Origin: a virus
Length of the DNA: 32,163 nucleotides
IMG/VR virus record: IMGVR_UViG_3300029258_004591
Span: 1 to 32,163 of that record
Direction: 5' to 3' (one strand)
Shown here: in pieces, positions 14,001 through 22,702 of the stretch
How positions within the stretch are numbered: the stretch's first letter is position 1
How the letters are laid out: each line of letters begins with the position of its first letter
Notes under the pieces: model-generated
What the model saw: the letters and a program-made list of their open reading frames with translations, nothing else
What the model was told of the DNA's origin: nothing
Database searches by the model: none
Translations under genes and position numbers: made by a program

Positions 14001-15379
14001 CCAAGACAGAAACAAAACCGCCGGCCCAAATCTCGCAGGGTTATTTTCTGCCCTATCAGAACGACTGGATACTCGATGACAACCGCTTTAAGCTCTGGGA
14101 TAAGTCCCGTCGTATCGGCGCCACTTACGCCGAGAGTTACAGGGCGGTCCGTCGCCGCAACCTGCTCGACCACAAGCGTGACTATTGGTTCTCCAGCGCC
14201 GATGAATCGGCGGCGGTTGAGTTTTCTCTTTACTGCCAGCAGTGGTGCAAGCTCATCGAGGCCGTGTCCGAGGCCTTTACCGAGGATCTCGAGGACGAAA
14301 AGGGCTACAGGTATAATAATTACGTTGTCGAATTTCCCACCGGCAGCCGCATCAACTGTATGAGCAGTAACCCCCGCCGGTTCCGGTCTAAAGGCGGTGA
14401 CATCTGTCTTGATGAATTCGACTGGCACGACAAGCCCGGCGAGATGCTCGATGCCTCCTCGCCGAGCACGATGTGGGGATATGATATCAGTATCCTTACC
14501 ACGCGAAACGGCGAGGGCTCAGAATTCGATAATCTCGTAAAGACTGCCAGGAAAATCCAGGCCGGTCAGCTTGACCCGGACAAAGATTCCGTCCTTCCCT
14601 GGAGCTATCATTTTGTCCCGATTACCGTTGCCGTTGAGCAGGGCCTCGCCGAGAAGATTTACCGCCTCGATCGTATAGATGCTGCTGCCAGGGAGAAGTT
14701 AATTCGCGAATGCCGCGCCAAGAGCCGCAACGAGGACGCCTTTAACCAGGAGTATATGTGTATCCCCTCGGCGGCCGCCTCGACTCTCATTCCTTATGAT
14801 TTATATCAAAGCTGCGAATTGGCCGACTGCATCCAGTCCCTCGTCCCCCACACAGAAGAACAGCGTCAGTACTTCCTCGGCGGCGATATCGGCCGCGAAA
14901 AACACCTTACCGTATTCTGGCTCTGGGAGCTCGTGGGCGATTGTCTGATTTGCCGCAAAATTATCAAGCTTCACAAAACGCCTTACAGCGTCCAGCTGCA
15001 GACGGCAAGCGACCTGCTCGCTAACCGCAATATATTGAAAGGCTGCATCGACGCCACCGGCATCGGTGACATGCTTACTGAAACGCTCCAGGAAAGGTTC
15101 GGCAGCTATCGTATCGAGAAAATCAAGTTCACCAACCCTGTAAAGGAGCATCTCGCCTCACAGGTCCTCGGCCGGATGGAGGATAAGCGTCTCCGCGTCC
15201 CTGCTGACATGGCTATTCGTGAGAGTTTTCATTCCGTCAAAAAGACGGTAACGGCAGCCGGCAATATTCGTTTCGATGCCGCCAGCACCGAGGCCGGCCA
15301 CGCAGATGAATTCTGGGGCGCTGCTCTGGGGATCGAGGCCGCCGCTTCCGAGTCAAAACCCGAGGTCATTTTACTTTAA
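13994..15379 (+). CDS. Mu gp28-like large terminase
   Basis: About 461 residues counted from a provisional ATC at 13994. The terminase packages DNA into the prohead using ATP and cuts it. Near the N-terminus GYFLPYQNDWILDDNRFKLWDKSRRIGAT contains the gp28-type Walker A-like KSRRIGAT (~37-44). Walker B is ICLDEFDW (~140). The RNase H-like nuclease is at YFLGGDIGREKH (Asp ~298), then CIDATGIGDML, and AGHADEFWGAALGIEA at the end. The frame has no ATG, GTG or TTG between its upstream stop at 13970 and 14264, yet the Walker A region lies in between and is clearly coding. Translation must start unusually, or by frameshift, or there is a sequence error. Confidence 0.88.
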   Translation: MVTKTETKPPAQISQGYFLPYQNDWILDDNRFKLWDKSRRIGATYAESYRAVRRRNLLDHKRDYWFSSADESAAVEFSLYCQQWCKLIEAVSEAFTEDLEDEKGYRYNNYVVEFPTGSRINCMSSNPRRFRSKGGDICLDEFDWHDKPGEMLDASSPSTMWGYDISILTTRNGEGSEFDNLVKTARKIQAGQLDPDKDSVLPWSYHFVPITVAVEQGLAEKIYRLDRIDAAAREKLIRECRAKSRNEDAFNQEYMCIPSAAASTLIPYDLYQSCELADCIQSLVPHTEEQRQYFLGGDIGREKHLTVFWLWELVGDCLICRKIIKLHKTPYSVQLQTASDLLANRNILKGCIDATGIGDMLTETLQERFGSYRIEKIKFTNPVKEHLASQVLGRMEDKRLRVPADMAIRESFHSVKKTVTAAGNIRFDAASTEAGHADEFWGAALGIEAAASESKPEVILL

Positions 15380-15388
15380 GGTCTGATT

Positions 15389-17764
15389 ATGGCAGAAGCT
15401 GTAAAATTAAGTCCCGAAGCCGCTGAGATGTTAAAGGCCGCCATTGATAAGCAGATCGAATCTGCCAAGAAGGGCATCAGTCTGGGCCAGCTTGCCCGTC
15501 TATGGGATACCGGCCAGTCTCTTGTCGATGGCTCTTCCAGTAAACCGAAATATCCGTACAAGCAGGTCGAGCTGGTCTTTGCCTGTATCAACAAGCTCAT
15601 CAGCTCTGTTTCCGGCCTGCCGCCGGTAATCTCTAATATCAAGGAGCAGATTATCGAATCCGGGCCTGCCTATGATTTGTTATTTAAGAGTCCGTCTCTC
15701 AGTTGGGAGCGTTTTGTCACCGAGACGATTGGTCATTACGCACTCAGTCGGGACGTCTTCTGGGTCTTTACCGATATGGCCGGTCGTCAGCCCAAGGAGA
15801 TTACCGTTATAAGCGGCACTCAGATGCACCCCGTCACTCACGACCGCACCGCTGGGGGAATACTTTTGGGTTGGGAGTTTCGCGGCACGGGCGGCCACCG
15901 CGCCACTTTCACGCTCGATGAAGTCTGGCAGTGGAAGAATTTCAATCCGTACGATCCTTATCACGGCATAGGCCCTGCCGCCGCTGCCAAACTGTCTATC
16001 AACTACAGCTACGCCGCCTCGTTATTTAATACCTCGGCCCTCGATAACGGCGCCGAGCCCGGAATCATATTAACAATGCCCGGCTCGCCTGGTGAAGAAC
16101 AGATCCGTATGATGCGCAGCCAATTCGACTCCCGTTACGCTGGTGCCGGCAATGCCAAGAAAACAGCCCTTTTGGTCGGTGGAGTAGATGTTAAGACCGT
16201 GGCACAAACGATGGTCGATTTGGATGTGGCGACTCTTACAGACAAATCAGATAATAAAATCTGCGCCTGTTTCGAGGTTCCGCCTCCTGTTGTCGGCCTT
16301 GTCACTGAGGCCCAGTACTCTCACGGCCCTGCTCAGAAGGATTTTATCTTCAATACGATTATACCGCTGGCTCGTTTGTTCGCCGGTAACATTACCAGTG
16401 GTATCCTGTCTCGTTTTTATACCGATTCGGCTCGCGGTGTTGCCTTGAAAGATGCCCGCCTCTATCACGGACTGAAACACCTCTCGCTGGCGAGAAGGTC
16501 TTCATTCCGTGATGCATACCACAAGGCCGTCTCGCAGAACCGCTCTGTCTTTATATGGTTCGATACCGGCCAGCACCCTGTGGTCCAGGAATTTCAGCGT
16601 GAGACCGCCGAGAAGGTCCTTAATTTCACCAAGTCCGGTGTCGTCCTGAACAACCTTATAGAGGCCCACGATTTACCATACGAATTAAACGAATGGGGCA
16701 ACCACTGGTGGATCGGTATAGGCCTGGTCCCAGCCGAGTATACGCTTGAGGCTGGTCTGGAGGGTCTGACCGGCCCGTCCCTACCGGAGGGCGAAGAGCC
16801 GAAGTCTTTACCCGGACCGGTTACCGAAACAGATCTTGATGTCCAGATCAAGGCCGACCAGCAGCAGGCACTTCGTATCTGGCGCAACTGGGTGACATCA
16901 TGGGCGGGTATCGAGAAGGAATATTCCGAGGCGATGCGTAAATACTTCCTGCGACAGCAGAGGCTCTTACTGGCTCAATTAAAGAAAGCCCTTGCCAGCG
17001 AGACACGAGCCGCTGGTCACGAGTCACGGGCCGCCGGCGATATCATCGCCCGCATCGTTTTCGATTTGAAGCTCGAGAACAACAAAATCAAGGTAATCAA
17101 CAACACCTTTTTCGGCAAGGCTGCCGAGTTGGGTATCCGCCAGTCACTGTCAGAGGCTGCCGGTCTTACCGGCGAGGCCCTTGACGAGGCTGCCGCTGCG
17201 GCCAAGTTGTCACCGAAGGTAAGGGGTAAAATGCTGATTTCGTCGAGTAAAATCACTGGCGTCAATAAAACTACGCAGCAGATGGTTACCGAGCAGTTAA
17301 GTTCCGGCCTCGAATCCGGCGAGGGCCTGAGCGATCTTACCGGCCGCATCAAAAAAGTCCTTGGCTCCAACAGGGCAAGGGCCCTTTCAATCGCCCGCAC
17401 CCAGACGGCGGGCGCTGTCGGCACCGGCCGCCACCAGGGCCTCTCCGCCGCCGGTATTGAGAAGAAGGGCTGGCTTACCAGCGCAGATAGTAACGTCCGT
17501 CCCTCCCACACCTCCGCCGGGCTCAAATACGCCGAAGGTATAGCCGTTGATGTCCCATTCGAGGTCGGCGGTGAGTATTTAATGTACCCGGGTGATCCTG
17601 CCGGCTCAGCCGGTAATATTATCAACTGCCGCTGCGCCGAGATCGCCATCGCCGCCGCCGGCAAAACTTTCGATCTTGCCCATTACAGCAATCTTAAATT
17701 TTATTCTTATAGCGATATGCAAATCGACTTAACCAAAAACAAGGACCATAAAAATGGAAACTAA
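15389..17764 (+). CDS. Portal protein fused to a MuF head-morphogenesis domain
   Basis: A 791-residue fusion. Residues ~50-430 are an HK97-type portal: YPYKQVELVFACINKLISSVSGLPPVI, the LSRDVFWVFTD region, and CACFEVPPPVVGLVTEAQYS. The portal ring forms the DNA gate and contacts the terminase. Residues ~500-620 are helical. Residues ~650-755 carry a MuF domain: ALSIARTQTAGAVGTGRH, GWLTSADSNVRPSHT, and PGDPAGSAGNIINCRCAEI. In most phages portal and MuF are separate adjacent genes. The fusion is in frame throughout. The gene starts shortly after the terminase and overlaps the protease by 11 bases. Confidence 0.9.
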   Translation: MAEAVKLSPEAAEMLKAAIDKQIESAKKGISLGQLARLWDTGQSLVDGSSSKPKYPYKQVELVFACINKLISSVSGLPPVISNIKEQIIESGPAYDLLFKSPSLSWERFVTETIGHYALSRDVFWVFTDMAGRQPKEITVISGTQMHPVTHDRTAGGILLGWEFRGTGGHRATFTLDEVWQWKNFNPYDPYHGIGPAAAAKLSINYSYAASLFNTSALDNGAEPGIILTMPGSPGEEQIRMMRSQFDSRYAGAGNAKKTALLVGGVDVKTVAQTMVDLDVATLTDKSDNKICACFEVPPPVVGLVTEAQYSHGPAQKDFIFNTIIPLARLFAGNITSGILSRFYTDSARGVALKDARLYHGLKHLSLARRSSFRDAYHKAVSQNRSVFIWFDTGQHPVVQEFQRETAEKVLNFTKSGVVLNNLIEAHDLPYELNEWGNHWWIGIGLVPAEYTLEAGLEGLTGPSLPEGEEPKSLPGPVTETDLDVQIKADQQQALRIWRNWVTSWAGIEKEYSEAMRKYFLRQQRLLLAQLKKALASETRAAGHESRAAGDIIARIVFDLKLENNKIKVINNTFFGKAAELGIRQSLSEAAGLTGEALDEAAAAAKLSPKVRGKMLISSSKITGVNKTTQQMVTEQLSSGLESGEGLSDLTGRIKKVLGSNRARALSIARTQTAGAVGTGRHQGLSAAGIEKKGWLTSADSNVRPSHTSAGLKYAEGIAVDVPFEVGGEYLMYPGDPAGSAGNIINCRCAEIAIAAAGKTFDLAHYSNLKFYSYSDMQIDLTKNKDHKNGN

Positions 17765-18515
17765 ATATTTTTTTGCAAACGTCAAAAAAATCAACGAAAC
17801 CGAACGCACCCTCGACGCCGTCGCCTCCACCAGCGCCCTCGACCGTGACAATGACATCATCCTGCCGGAGGCCTTCCGTGAAACCATAGACGCCTTCAAG
17901 GCCAACCCTGTTATTTTAGCCACTCATCAGCACCGCTTAAGCACCGGCTCCTCGCCGGTCATCGGTTCTGCAATCCCTGAATCCATCGTAATAGGTGATA
18001 AAGAGGTCACTTTTACTATGCGTTTCGCCGGGACTCCGCTCGGCGAGGAATACTGGCAGCTCTACAGGGACGGTCATATGCGGGCCTTTAGTATAGGCTT
18101 TATTCCTATCGAGCATGAAGACCAAAAGGATGAGCATCTCGGTTACATTCGTACATATACGAAGATCGAGCTTCTGGAGATCTCCGCCGTCCCCGTCCCC
18201 TCCAACCGCCAGGCCCTTGCCCGTGCCAAGGGCTTCTTCGAGACCGAGGATATCAGGGACGGCATCGCCGAAACTGTTAAGGCCGTCACCGAGCAGGTTA
18301 TCAATGACCAGCTCGACAAATTTACTTTACGTATTGAGGACAGATTAGACCAATTCGAATCTGTTATAGTCGAATCGGACGGATTTGCGAACAGGCTGCT
18401 GCGCGGCGGCCGGCTCGAACCATCCGCTCCTGACGACAATCCCATAGCCGCGCTTAGTCAGTTGGAAAGAATCAAGAATATTTTAATTGATGGAGGTCAT
18501 TCAAATGACACCTGA
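17754..18515 (+). CDS. HK97-type prohead protease
   Basis: A 253-residue serine protease of the U35/HK97 prohead family, which removes the capsid delta region during maturation. Visible motifs are RTLDAVASTSALDRDNDIILPEAF at the start, the probable catalytic His in LATHQH, the Ser in MRAFSIGFIP, and the IELLEISAVPVPSNRQALA end motif. The C-terminal ~90 residues are a charged helical tail. It overlaps both the portal gene and the start of the capsid gene. The order portal-protease-capsid is standard for HK97-like heads. Confidence 0.92.
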   Translation: METKYFFANVKKINETERTLDAVASTSALDRDNDIILPEAFRETIDAFKANPVILATHQHRLSTGSSPVIGSAIPESIVIGDKEVTFTMRFAGTPLGEEYWQLYRDGHMRAFSIGFIPIEHEDQKDEHLGYIRTYTKIELLEISAVPVPSNRQALARAKGFFETEDIRDGIAETVKAVTEQVINDQLDKFTLRIEDRLDQFESVIVESDGFANRLLRGGRLEPSAPDDNPIAALSQLERIKNILIDGGHSNDT

Positions 18516-19884
18516 ACAAATCGAAAATAAATTAAACGAAACGGTCAATACCATTGAGCAGGCAGTTGAAGACATACGTACCAATAAGGCCAGCCGCCAG
18601 GAAGTCGTCGAACTAATCGATGACCGCACCAAATCCGACAAGGAGATGCTCGAAGCCACCAAGACCGACATTGAAACGCTCAATACCGGCATCGCTGAAA
18701 TGAAGGAAGCTACCGATGCCCTGCAGACCCAGGTTCGCACGCTCAGTAAGGCCGGCATAACCGCCCGACTCGGCACTAAGAACAACTACAAGGGCTACTT
18801 CTCCTCTCCGGCCGAAGCAAAGGCCTTTGCTCTGCTTATTATGGCCGCGACCACGTGCCATTCAAGGGTCTCCGAGCATCACGACAGGGCCAAAAAGGCG
18901 CTGGACGATATAGGTCTCGAGCCGCACTGGCTGAATGCCGATGGACGCAAGGCGATGACCGGCTCTTCTCAGACCGGCGGCGGTGCCCTTGTCACCGTCG
19001 AGCAGATACCGACTATCATGATGCTGCTGGAGCAATACGGTAAATTCCGCGCTAACGCCCAGGTTATGCCGATGGGGGCCGGCCAGACCCTGACGCCCAA
19101 GATTGACGGACTGTTGGCCGTTACCTGCCCGGGCGAGGGCGGCACGATTAACGAGCAAGATCCGGAGATTGATATTGTATCGCTGCTGCCGAAGACTCTC
19201 AGTGCCATAACCTGCTACAGTATGGAGCTCGAAGACGACTCTTTAGTCGCCCTGGGTGAAATGCTGGCCGGCCTGTTCGCCCGCAGCTTCGCTTACTATG
19301 AGGATTTATGCGGATTCAAAGGCGATGGCACCAGCACCTATTTCGGCTACACAGGTATCGCAGGCGCCCTTCGTGCCGTCGATGCCACCATCGCCAATAT
19401 CAAGTCTCTCGTGGTCGGGGCCGGTAACGCCTACAGCGAGCTGACCCTTGCCAACTTCGAAGAGGTTGCAGGCACAGCACCTGTTATAGCAGAAGACGAG
19501 TTCCTCAAGTGGTACGTCCATAAGTATTTCTTCTGGACGGTTATGGTTAAATTGGCCCTGGCCGCCGGCAGTGGCACTGCAACTGAAATCCTTACCGGCC
19601 AGGCTCTGAAGCAAAAGACGTATTTGGGCTACTCTGTCGAGTTTGCCCAGGTAATGCCCAAGGCCGAGGCCAACAGCCAGATCTGCGCACTGCTGGCTAA
19701 CCTCAAGCAGGGTGCGATACTTGGCACTCGCGGCGGGATTGAGTTTGCCACATCGTCCGAGCGATACTTCGAGAAGGGCGTTATTGGTGTTCGAGGCCGC
19801 GACCGCATCGCCATCAACGCCCACGGTGTCGGCGATACGACCGATGCCGGCCCTATCTGCGCCCTGATTACCGCTGCATCGTAG
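18505..19884 (+). CDS. HK97-fold major capsid protein
   Basis: The start is the ATG at 18505, 7 bases after GGAGGT; earlier start codons would place that site inside the gene. The 459 residues begin with a ~90-residue coiled-coil delta-like domain (NKLNETVNTIEQAVEDIRTN ... DALQTQVRTL) that should act as internal scaffold and be removed by the protease. An HK97-fold body follows: VTVEQIPTIMMLLEQYGKFRANAQVMPMGAG, FARSFAYYEDLCGFKGDGTSTYFGYTGIAG and FATSSERYFEKGVIGVRGRDRIAINAHG. It overlaps the protease gene by 11 bases. Confidence 0.93.
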   Translation: MTPEQIENKLNETVNTIEQAVEDIRTNKASRQEVVELIDDRTKSDKEMLEATKTDIETLNTGIAEMKEATDALQTQVRTLSKAGITARLGTKNNYKGYFSSPAEAKAFALLIMAATTCHSRVSEHHDRAKKALDDIGLEPHWLNADGRKAMTGSSQTGGGALVTVEQIPTIMMLLEQYGKFRANAQVMPMGAGQTLTPKIDGLLAVTCPGEGGTINEQDPEIDIVSLLPKTLSAITCYSMELEDDSLVALGEMLAGLFARSFAYYEDLCGFKGDGTSTYFGYTGIAGALRAVDATIANIKSLVVGAGNAYSELTLANFEEVAGTAPVIAEDEFLKWYVHKYFFWTVMVKLALAAGSGTATEILTGQALKQKTYLGYSVEFAQVMPKAEANSQICALLANLKQGAILGTRGGIEFATSSERYFEKGVIGVRGRDRIAINAHGVGDTTDAGPICALITAAS

Positions 19885-19898
19885 TGCAGTGAATTGGC

Positions 19899-19928
19899 TG
19901 TTCGTTGTTGGTCGATGAACAACGAACA
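19899..19928 (+). repeat. Hairpin after the capsid gene
   Basis: TGTTCGTTGTT (19899-19909) pairs over 11 bases with AACAACGAACA (19918-19928), 14 bases after the capsid stop. There is no T tract. It may protect the capsid mRNA end or damp read-through. Confidence 0.55.
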
Positions 19929-19968
19929 ATAAACTAAAAAACGATGAACTTATTCGAAAGGAAAAGCG

Positions 19969-20442
19969 ATGGATTTAAGAGCAATGTTAAAGGCCATGAA
20001 GCTCGGCTTAGTGCTCCCGCCGCAATTGAAGGATGACGGTGATTTCGCCGGCAACACTTACTTCGACACCCTGGGGCTTGCAGCTGTTATGTTTGTATTT
20101 TTAGTCGGCACTACCGATGTAGCAGCCGGTGACGCCGTTGGCTCGACCGCCGAAGGTACGGCACCTTTAATTGAGGAATGCGACACCACCGGCGGCGCTT
20201 ATACCGCTGTCACCAGCGCCGCCCTGGCCGATTCCATCCAGCACGATGAAGATGACAGTCTCTTCGGAATCTTCGTCGACTTGGCCAAGACCCATAAACG
20301 CTATATGCGGGCACAGGCCCCGCATTCGGCAGCCGGCGCTGTAAACGGTTCGAACCTTGCCATTTTGGCAATCGGCTTTCCGAGCAATGTAATGCCGAGA
20401 ACTGCAGCCGAGATGGGCCTTACCGAGCTTATTGAAGCTTAA
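19969..20442 (+). CDS. Probable minor head protein (157 aa)
   Basis: One hundred and fifty-seven residues, with GAAAGGAAAAG upstream of the ATG. After a helical start (DLRAMLKAMKLGLVLPPQL) it has a beta-like middle (GLAAVMFVFLVGTTDVAAGDAVG) and an Asp-rich HDEDDSLFGIFVDLAKTHKRYMRAQAP segment. The position directly after the capsid gene suggests decoration, head fibre or head completion. I do not recognise the family. Confidence 0.55.
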   Translation: MDLRAMLKAMKLGLVLPPQLKDDGDFAGNTYFDTLGLAAVMFVFLVGTTDVAAGDAVGSTAEGTAPLIEECDTTGGAYTAVTSAALADSIQHDEDDSLFGIFVDLAKTHKRYMRAQAPHSAAGAVNGSNLAILAIGFPSNVMPRTAAEMGLTELIEA

Positions 20443-20470
20443 GAGCAGGGCCTTTATAGCGAACGTTAAC

Positions 20471-20500
20471 GCCTGCCCGCCGCTTAGTCGGCGGGCAGGT
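20471..20500 (+). repeat. 11-bp stem hairpin between head genes
   Basis: CCTGCCCGCCG (20472-20482) pairs perfectly with CGGCGGGCAGG (20489-20499) around a 6-base loop, between the genes at 19969 and 20539. No T tract follows on the plus strand. It may be an mRNA-stability element or a partial terminator. Confidence 0.6.
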
Positions 20501-20538
20501 ATTGATAAAAAAAACCTAAAAAAAAAGAAAGGTGTATT

Positions 20539-21420
20539 ATGTGGATAAAGATGAAATCGACTTGCGAAGGCTCGGCCGGCATGTTCATAAAGGGCGATAA
20601 GTACGACCTGCCGCCCGGTGTTGTCAAGCTGCTTCCTAAAGGCGAGTACGAAGATATCTGCGCCCCCTGGGACGAACACAAAGATGAAGATGCGGCCCGC
20701 CTGTACTCTCTGCAGGGCCAGTTGGAAGGCCTTCGGTCGAAGGCTGAGCGATTGGCAAATGAAATCGAAGCCGACCGGCGGAAGGCCGACAAGCTCGTCG
20801 CCGAATCCGCCCAAACACAGGCCATTGCTGATGAGGCTGGAATAACAGCCAAAAAGGCTGTTGACGATGCTCAAAAAGAAAACGCCACTGATGACGACAA
20901 ACGCGAAGCCCTTCGGATGGCACGCATTGACGAGATAAAAGATGCGCAGGATATGAAGGTTAAGGCCCTGCTGCAGGTCCAGCTCGCAGAAATCCGTCTT
21001 AAGGTGCTTGATGCCGGTGACGTCCAAACCGAAATCGAGCAGGTCGAATCTCAAATCGCCGAACTAACAGCCAAGGCCGCCGAGAAAAAGGCCAAGGCTG
21101 AAGCGGAGGCTAGGCCCAAGGCCGATGCCGAAGCAAAGGCAAAGGAAGATGTCGAATCAAAGGCCAAAGCCGCCGCCGAGGCCAAAGCAAAGAAAACCGC
21201 AGCCGCCCGGGCCGAGCTCGATAAGAAGGCTAAGGCCGGCGAAAAAGAAGCCGCCGACAAGCTGCTCGGCAATATTACCGATGTCGCCGACCCTCAGCCC
21301 GAAACTACAGATCAGGAAAAGGCAAAAGATAATGCAGGAAAAAAACAAACGCAAAAGCAATCGGCCGACCGAAAGCCGAAAGGCCCAAAGAGCGCCAAAA
21401 GACAAACAGTTTCGCCCTGA
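20539..21420 (+). CDS. Ala/Lys/Glu-rich coiled-coil protein (293 aa)
   Basis: Residues 1-50 form a small domain (CEGSAGMFIKGDKYDLPPGVVKLL) like the short N-terminal modules of phage head-associated proteins. Residues ~55-245 are a long charged helix full of Ala, Lys and Glu (SKAERLANEIEADRRKADKL, AAEKKAKAEAEARPKADAEAKAK), predicted coiled coil. The last ~45 residues are disordered and basic. Position between head genes and the connector suggests a virion or assembly protein. The sequence is too low-complexity for a firm family call. Confidence 0.55.
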   Translation: MWIKMKSTCEGSAGMFIKGDKYDLPPGVVKLLPKGEYEDICAPWDEHKDEDAARLYSLQGQLEGLRSKAERLANEIEADRRKADKLVAESAQTQAIADEAGITAKKAVDDAQKENATDDDKREALRMARIDEIKDAQDMKVKALLQVQLAEIRLKVLDAGDVQTEIEQVESQIAELTAKAAEKKAKAEAEARPKADAEAKAKEDVESKAKAAAEAKAKKTAAARAELDKKAKAGEKEAADKLLGNITDVADPQPETTDQEKAKDNAGKKQTQKQSADRKPKGPKSAKRQTVSP

Positions 21421-21490
21421 AAAGCCGGCCGGTAACTACCGTACAAAGTAGCTTTAACAAGCAGTTAAATCTTTTTTAAGGAGCCGTGAT

Positions 21491-21697
21491 ATGGCTAAAA
21501 AAAAGAGTGTGCCAAACTCTTATATCACCAACATGGAACACTTGCTCAAGCTGGAAAGGAACCGCCTTGCTGTTATAAAAAATAGTCTCAAGGGTGATAA
21601 GCGTGAGCATGATTTACTTACGAAACAAATCAAGCTCCGGGAGAAATACGTAGAGCTCGTTAAGGCCTCTATCGAATTAGGTGTCAAGCCGATTTAA
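21491..21697 (+). CDS. Small helical protein (68 aa)
   Basis: Sixty-eight residues, basic and helical (NMEHLLKLERNRLAVIKNSLKGDKREHDLLTKQIKLREKYVEL). AAGGAG lies 7 bases before the ATG. It probably forms a helical hairpin. It sits just before the connector gene; no family is recognised. Confidence 0.55.
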   Translation: MAKKKSVPNSYITNMEHLLKLERNRLAVIKNSLKGDKREHDLLTKQIKLREKYVELVKASIELGVKPI

Positions 21698-21748
21698 AGG
21701 CCTACAAAAAAGACCACAACATATAATCTGTGTAACAGGTATGTAAAA

Positions 21749-22702
21749 ATGGGTGAATTAGTCTCTAAAACATCTTCGGCCGTCGCCGTCGATGAGAACC
21801 TGACCACTCTTATTGACTGGGTCAATATCGAGCATGTCTCCGGCTTTACTGTAATTATAGATAACGCCGGCGGCGGTAGTGCCGACGACATTACCGATGT
21901 CCAGATAGATACCTCCAATGATGGTGGTACCACGGTAAGTACCGACCAGCACGCCGGCGTGCCCGCCGTCCCTATCGCTTCGGCCAAGGCCTCCGTAGGC
22001 ACCTTTACCGAAACTGCTAATTTCGTCCGCGTCCGCGCCCTCTGCGCAGCCGGCACCGATACCACCGCCGATGTTGTTCTGCTGGCTGATACGGCTGCCG
22101 CCCGGATCTGTACGCTTACCGATGTAAAGGACCGGCTCGGCTTATCTACTACCGACCACGACTCGATGCTCTGTCGATTAATCTTGAACCTGGAAGACAT
22201 CTTTAATTCCTATTGCTCGAGGACCCTCATCCTGAACTCTGTCGATGTCACCGAGTACTATACCGGCGGCAGCGCCCACCTGAAACTCAAGCGATATCCG
22301 GTAGTCTCGATTACCTCTATCAAGGTTGCAGTCGATTACGATTTTACCTCGGCGACCGCTTTAACCGCCGACTCCGATTACCGCCTCATCGACGGCGGCA
22401 AAAAAGGTATTTTATACAGGCTTTATTCTAACTGGTACGAGTTCGACGACTCCATCCAGGTAATCTATAAGGGCGGCTATTGCTCCGCCGGCCAGACGCC
22501 TGGCAGTGGTGAATTTGCACTGCCGAACGATTTGCGAGAGGCGGCCATCGAGCAGGTATCGTTTTTATTCAAGAGAAGGGACGATATCGGCCTGGCCTCC
22601 GTTGGCTTCGAAGGAGGCTCAATCAATAAATTTTCACCGATGGATTTACTGCCTATGGTTCAGAAGGTTTTGGATGATTACGTAAGGCGCAGCCTGCCAT
22701 GA
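21749..22702 (+). CDS. Head-tail connector (gp6-like) with an extra N-terminal domain
   Basis: A 317-residue protein. Residues ~115-315 match gp6-like head-tail connectors: CTLTDVKDRLGLSTTDHDSMLCRLILNLEDIFNSYCSRTL, then LKRYPVVSITSIKV, and a C-terminal RREAAIEQ-type helix (LREAAIEQVSFLFKRRDDIG). The first ~110 residues form an additional beta-rich domain (GFTVIIDNAGGGSADDITDVQIDTSND, FVRVRALCAAGTDTTADVVLL) that connectors usually lack. It may be a fused head-decoration or neck-plug module. AGGT precedes the ATG. It overlaps the next gene by ATGA. Confidence 0.8.
   Translation: MGELVSKTSSAVAVDENLTTLIDWVNIEHVSGFTVIIDNAGGGSADDITDVQIDTSNDGGTTVSTDQHAGVPAVPIASAKASVGTFTETANFVRVRALCAAGTDTTADVVLLADTAAARICTLTDVKDRLGLSTTDHDSMLCRLILNLEDIFNSYCSRTLILNSVDVTEYYTGGSAHLKLKRYPVVSITSIKVAVDYDFTSATALTADSDYRLIDGGKKGILYRLYSNWYEFDDSIQVIYKGGYCSAGQTPGSGEFALPNDLREAAIEQVSFLFKRRDDIGLASVGFEGGSINKFSPMDLLPMVQKVLDDYVRRSLP

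Noticed and set aside
20167-21054. Minus-strand frame of 295 codons
   Set aside because: Antisense to the coiled-coil gene and its neighbour; Leu/Phe-rich shadow of Glu/Lys codons.
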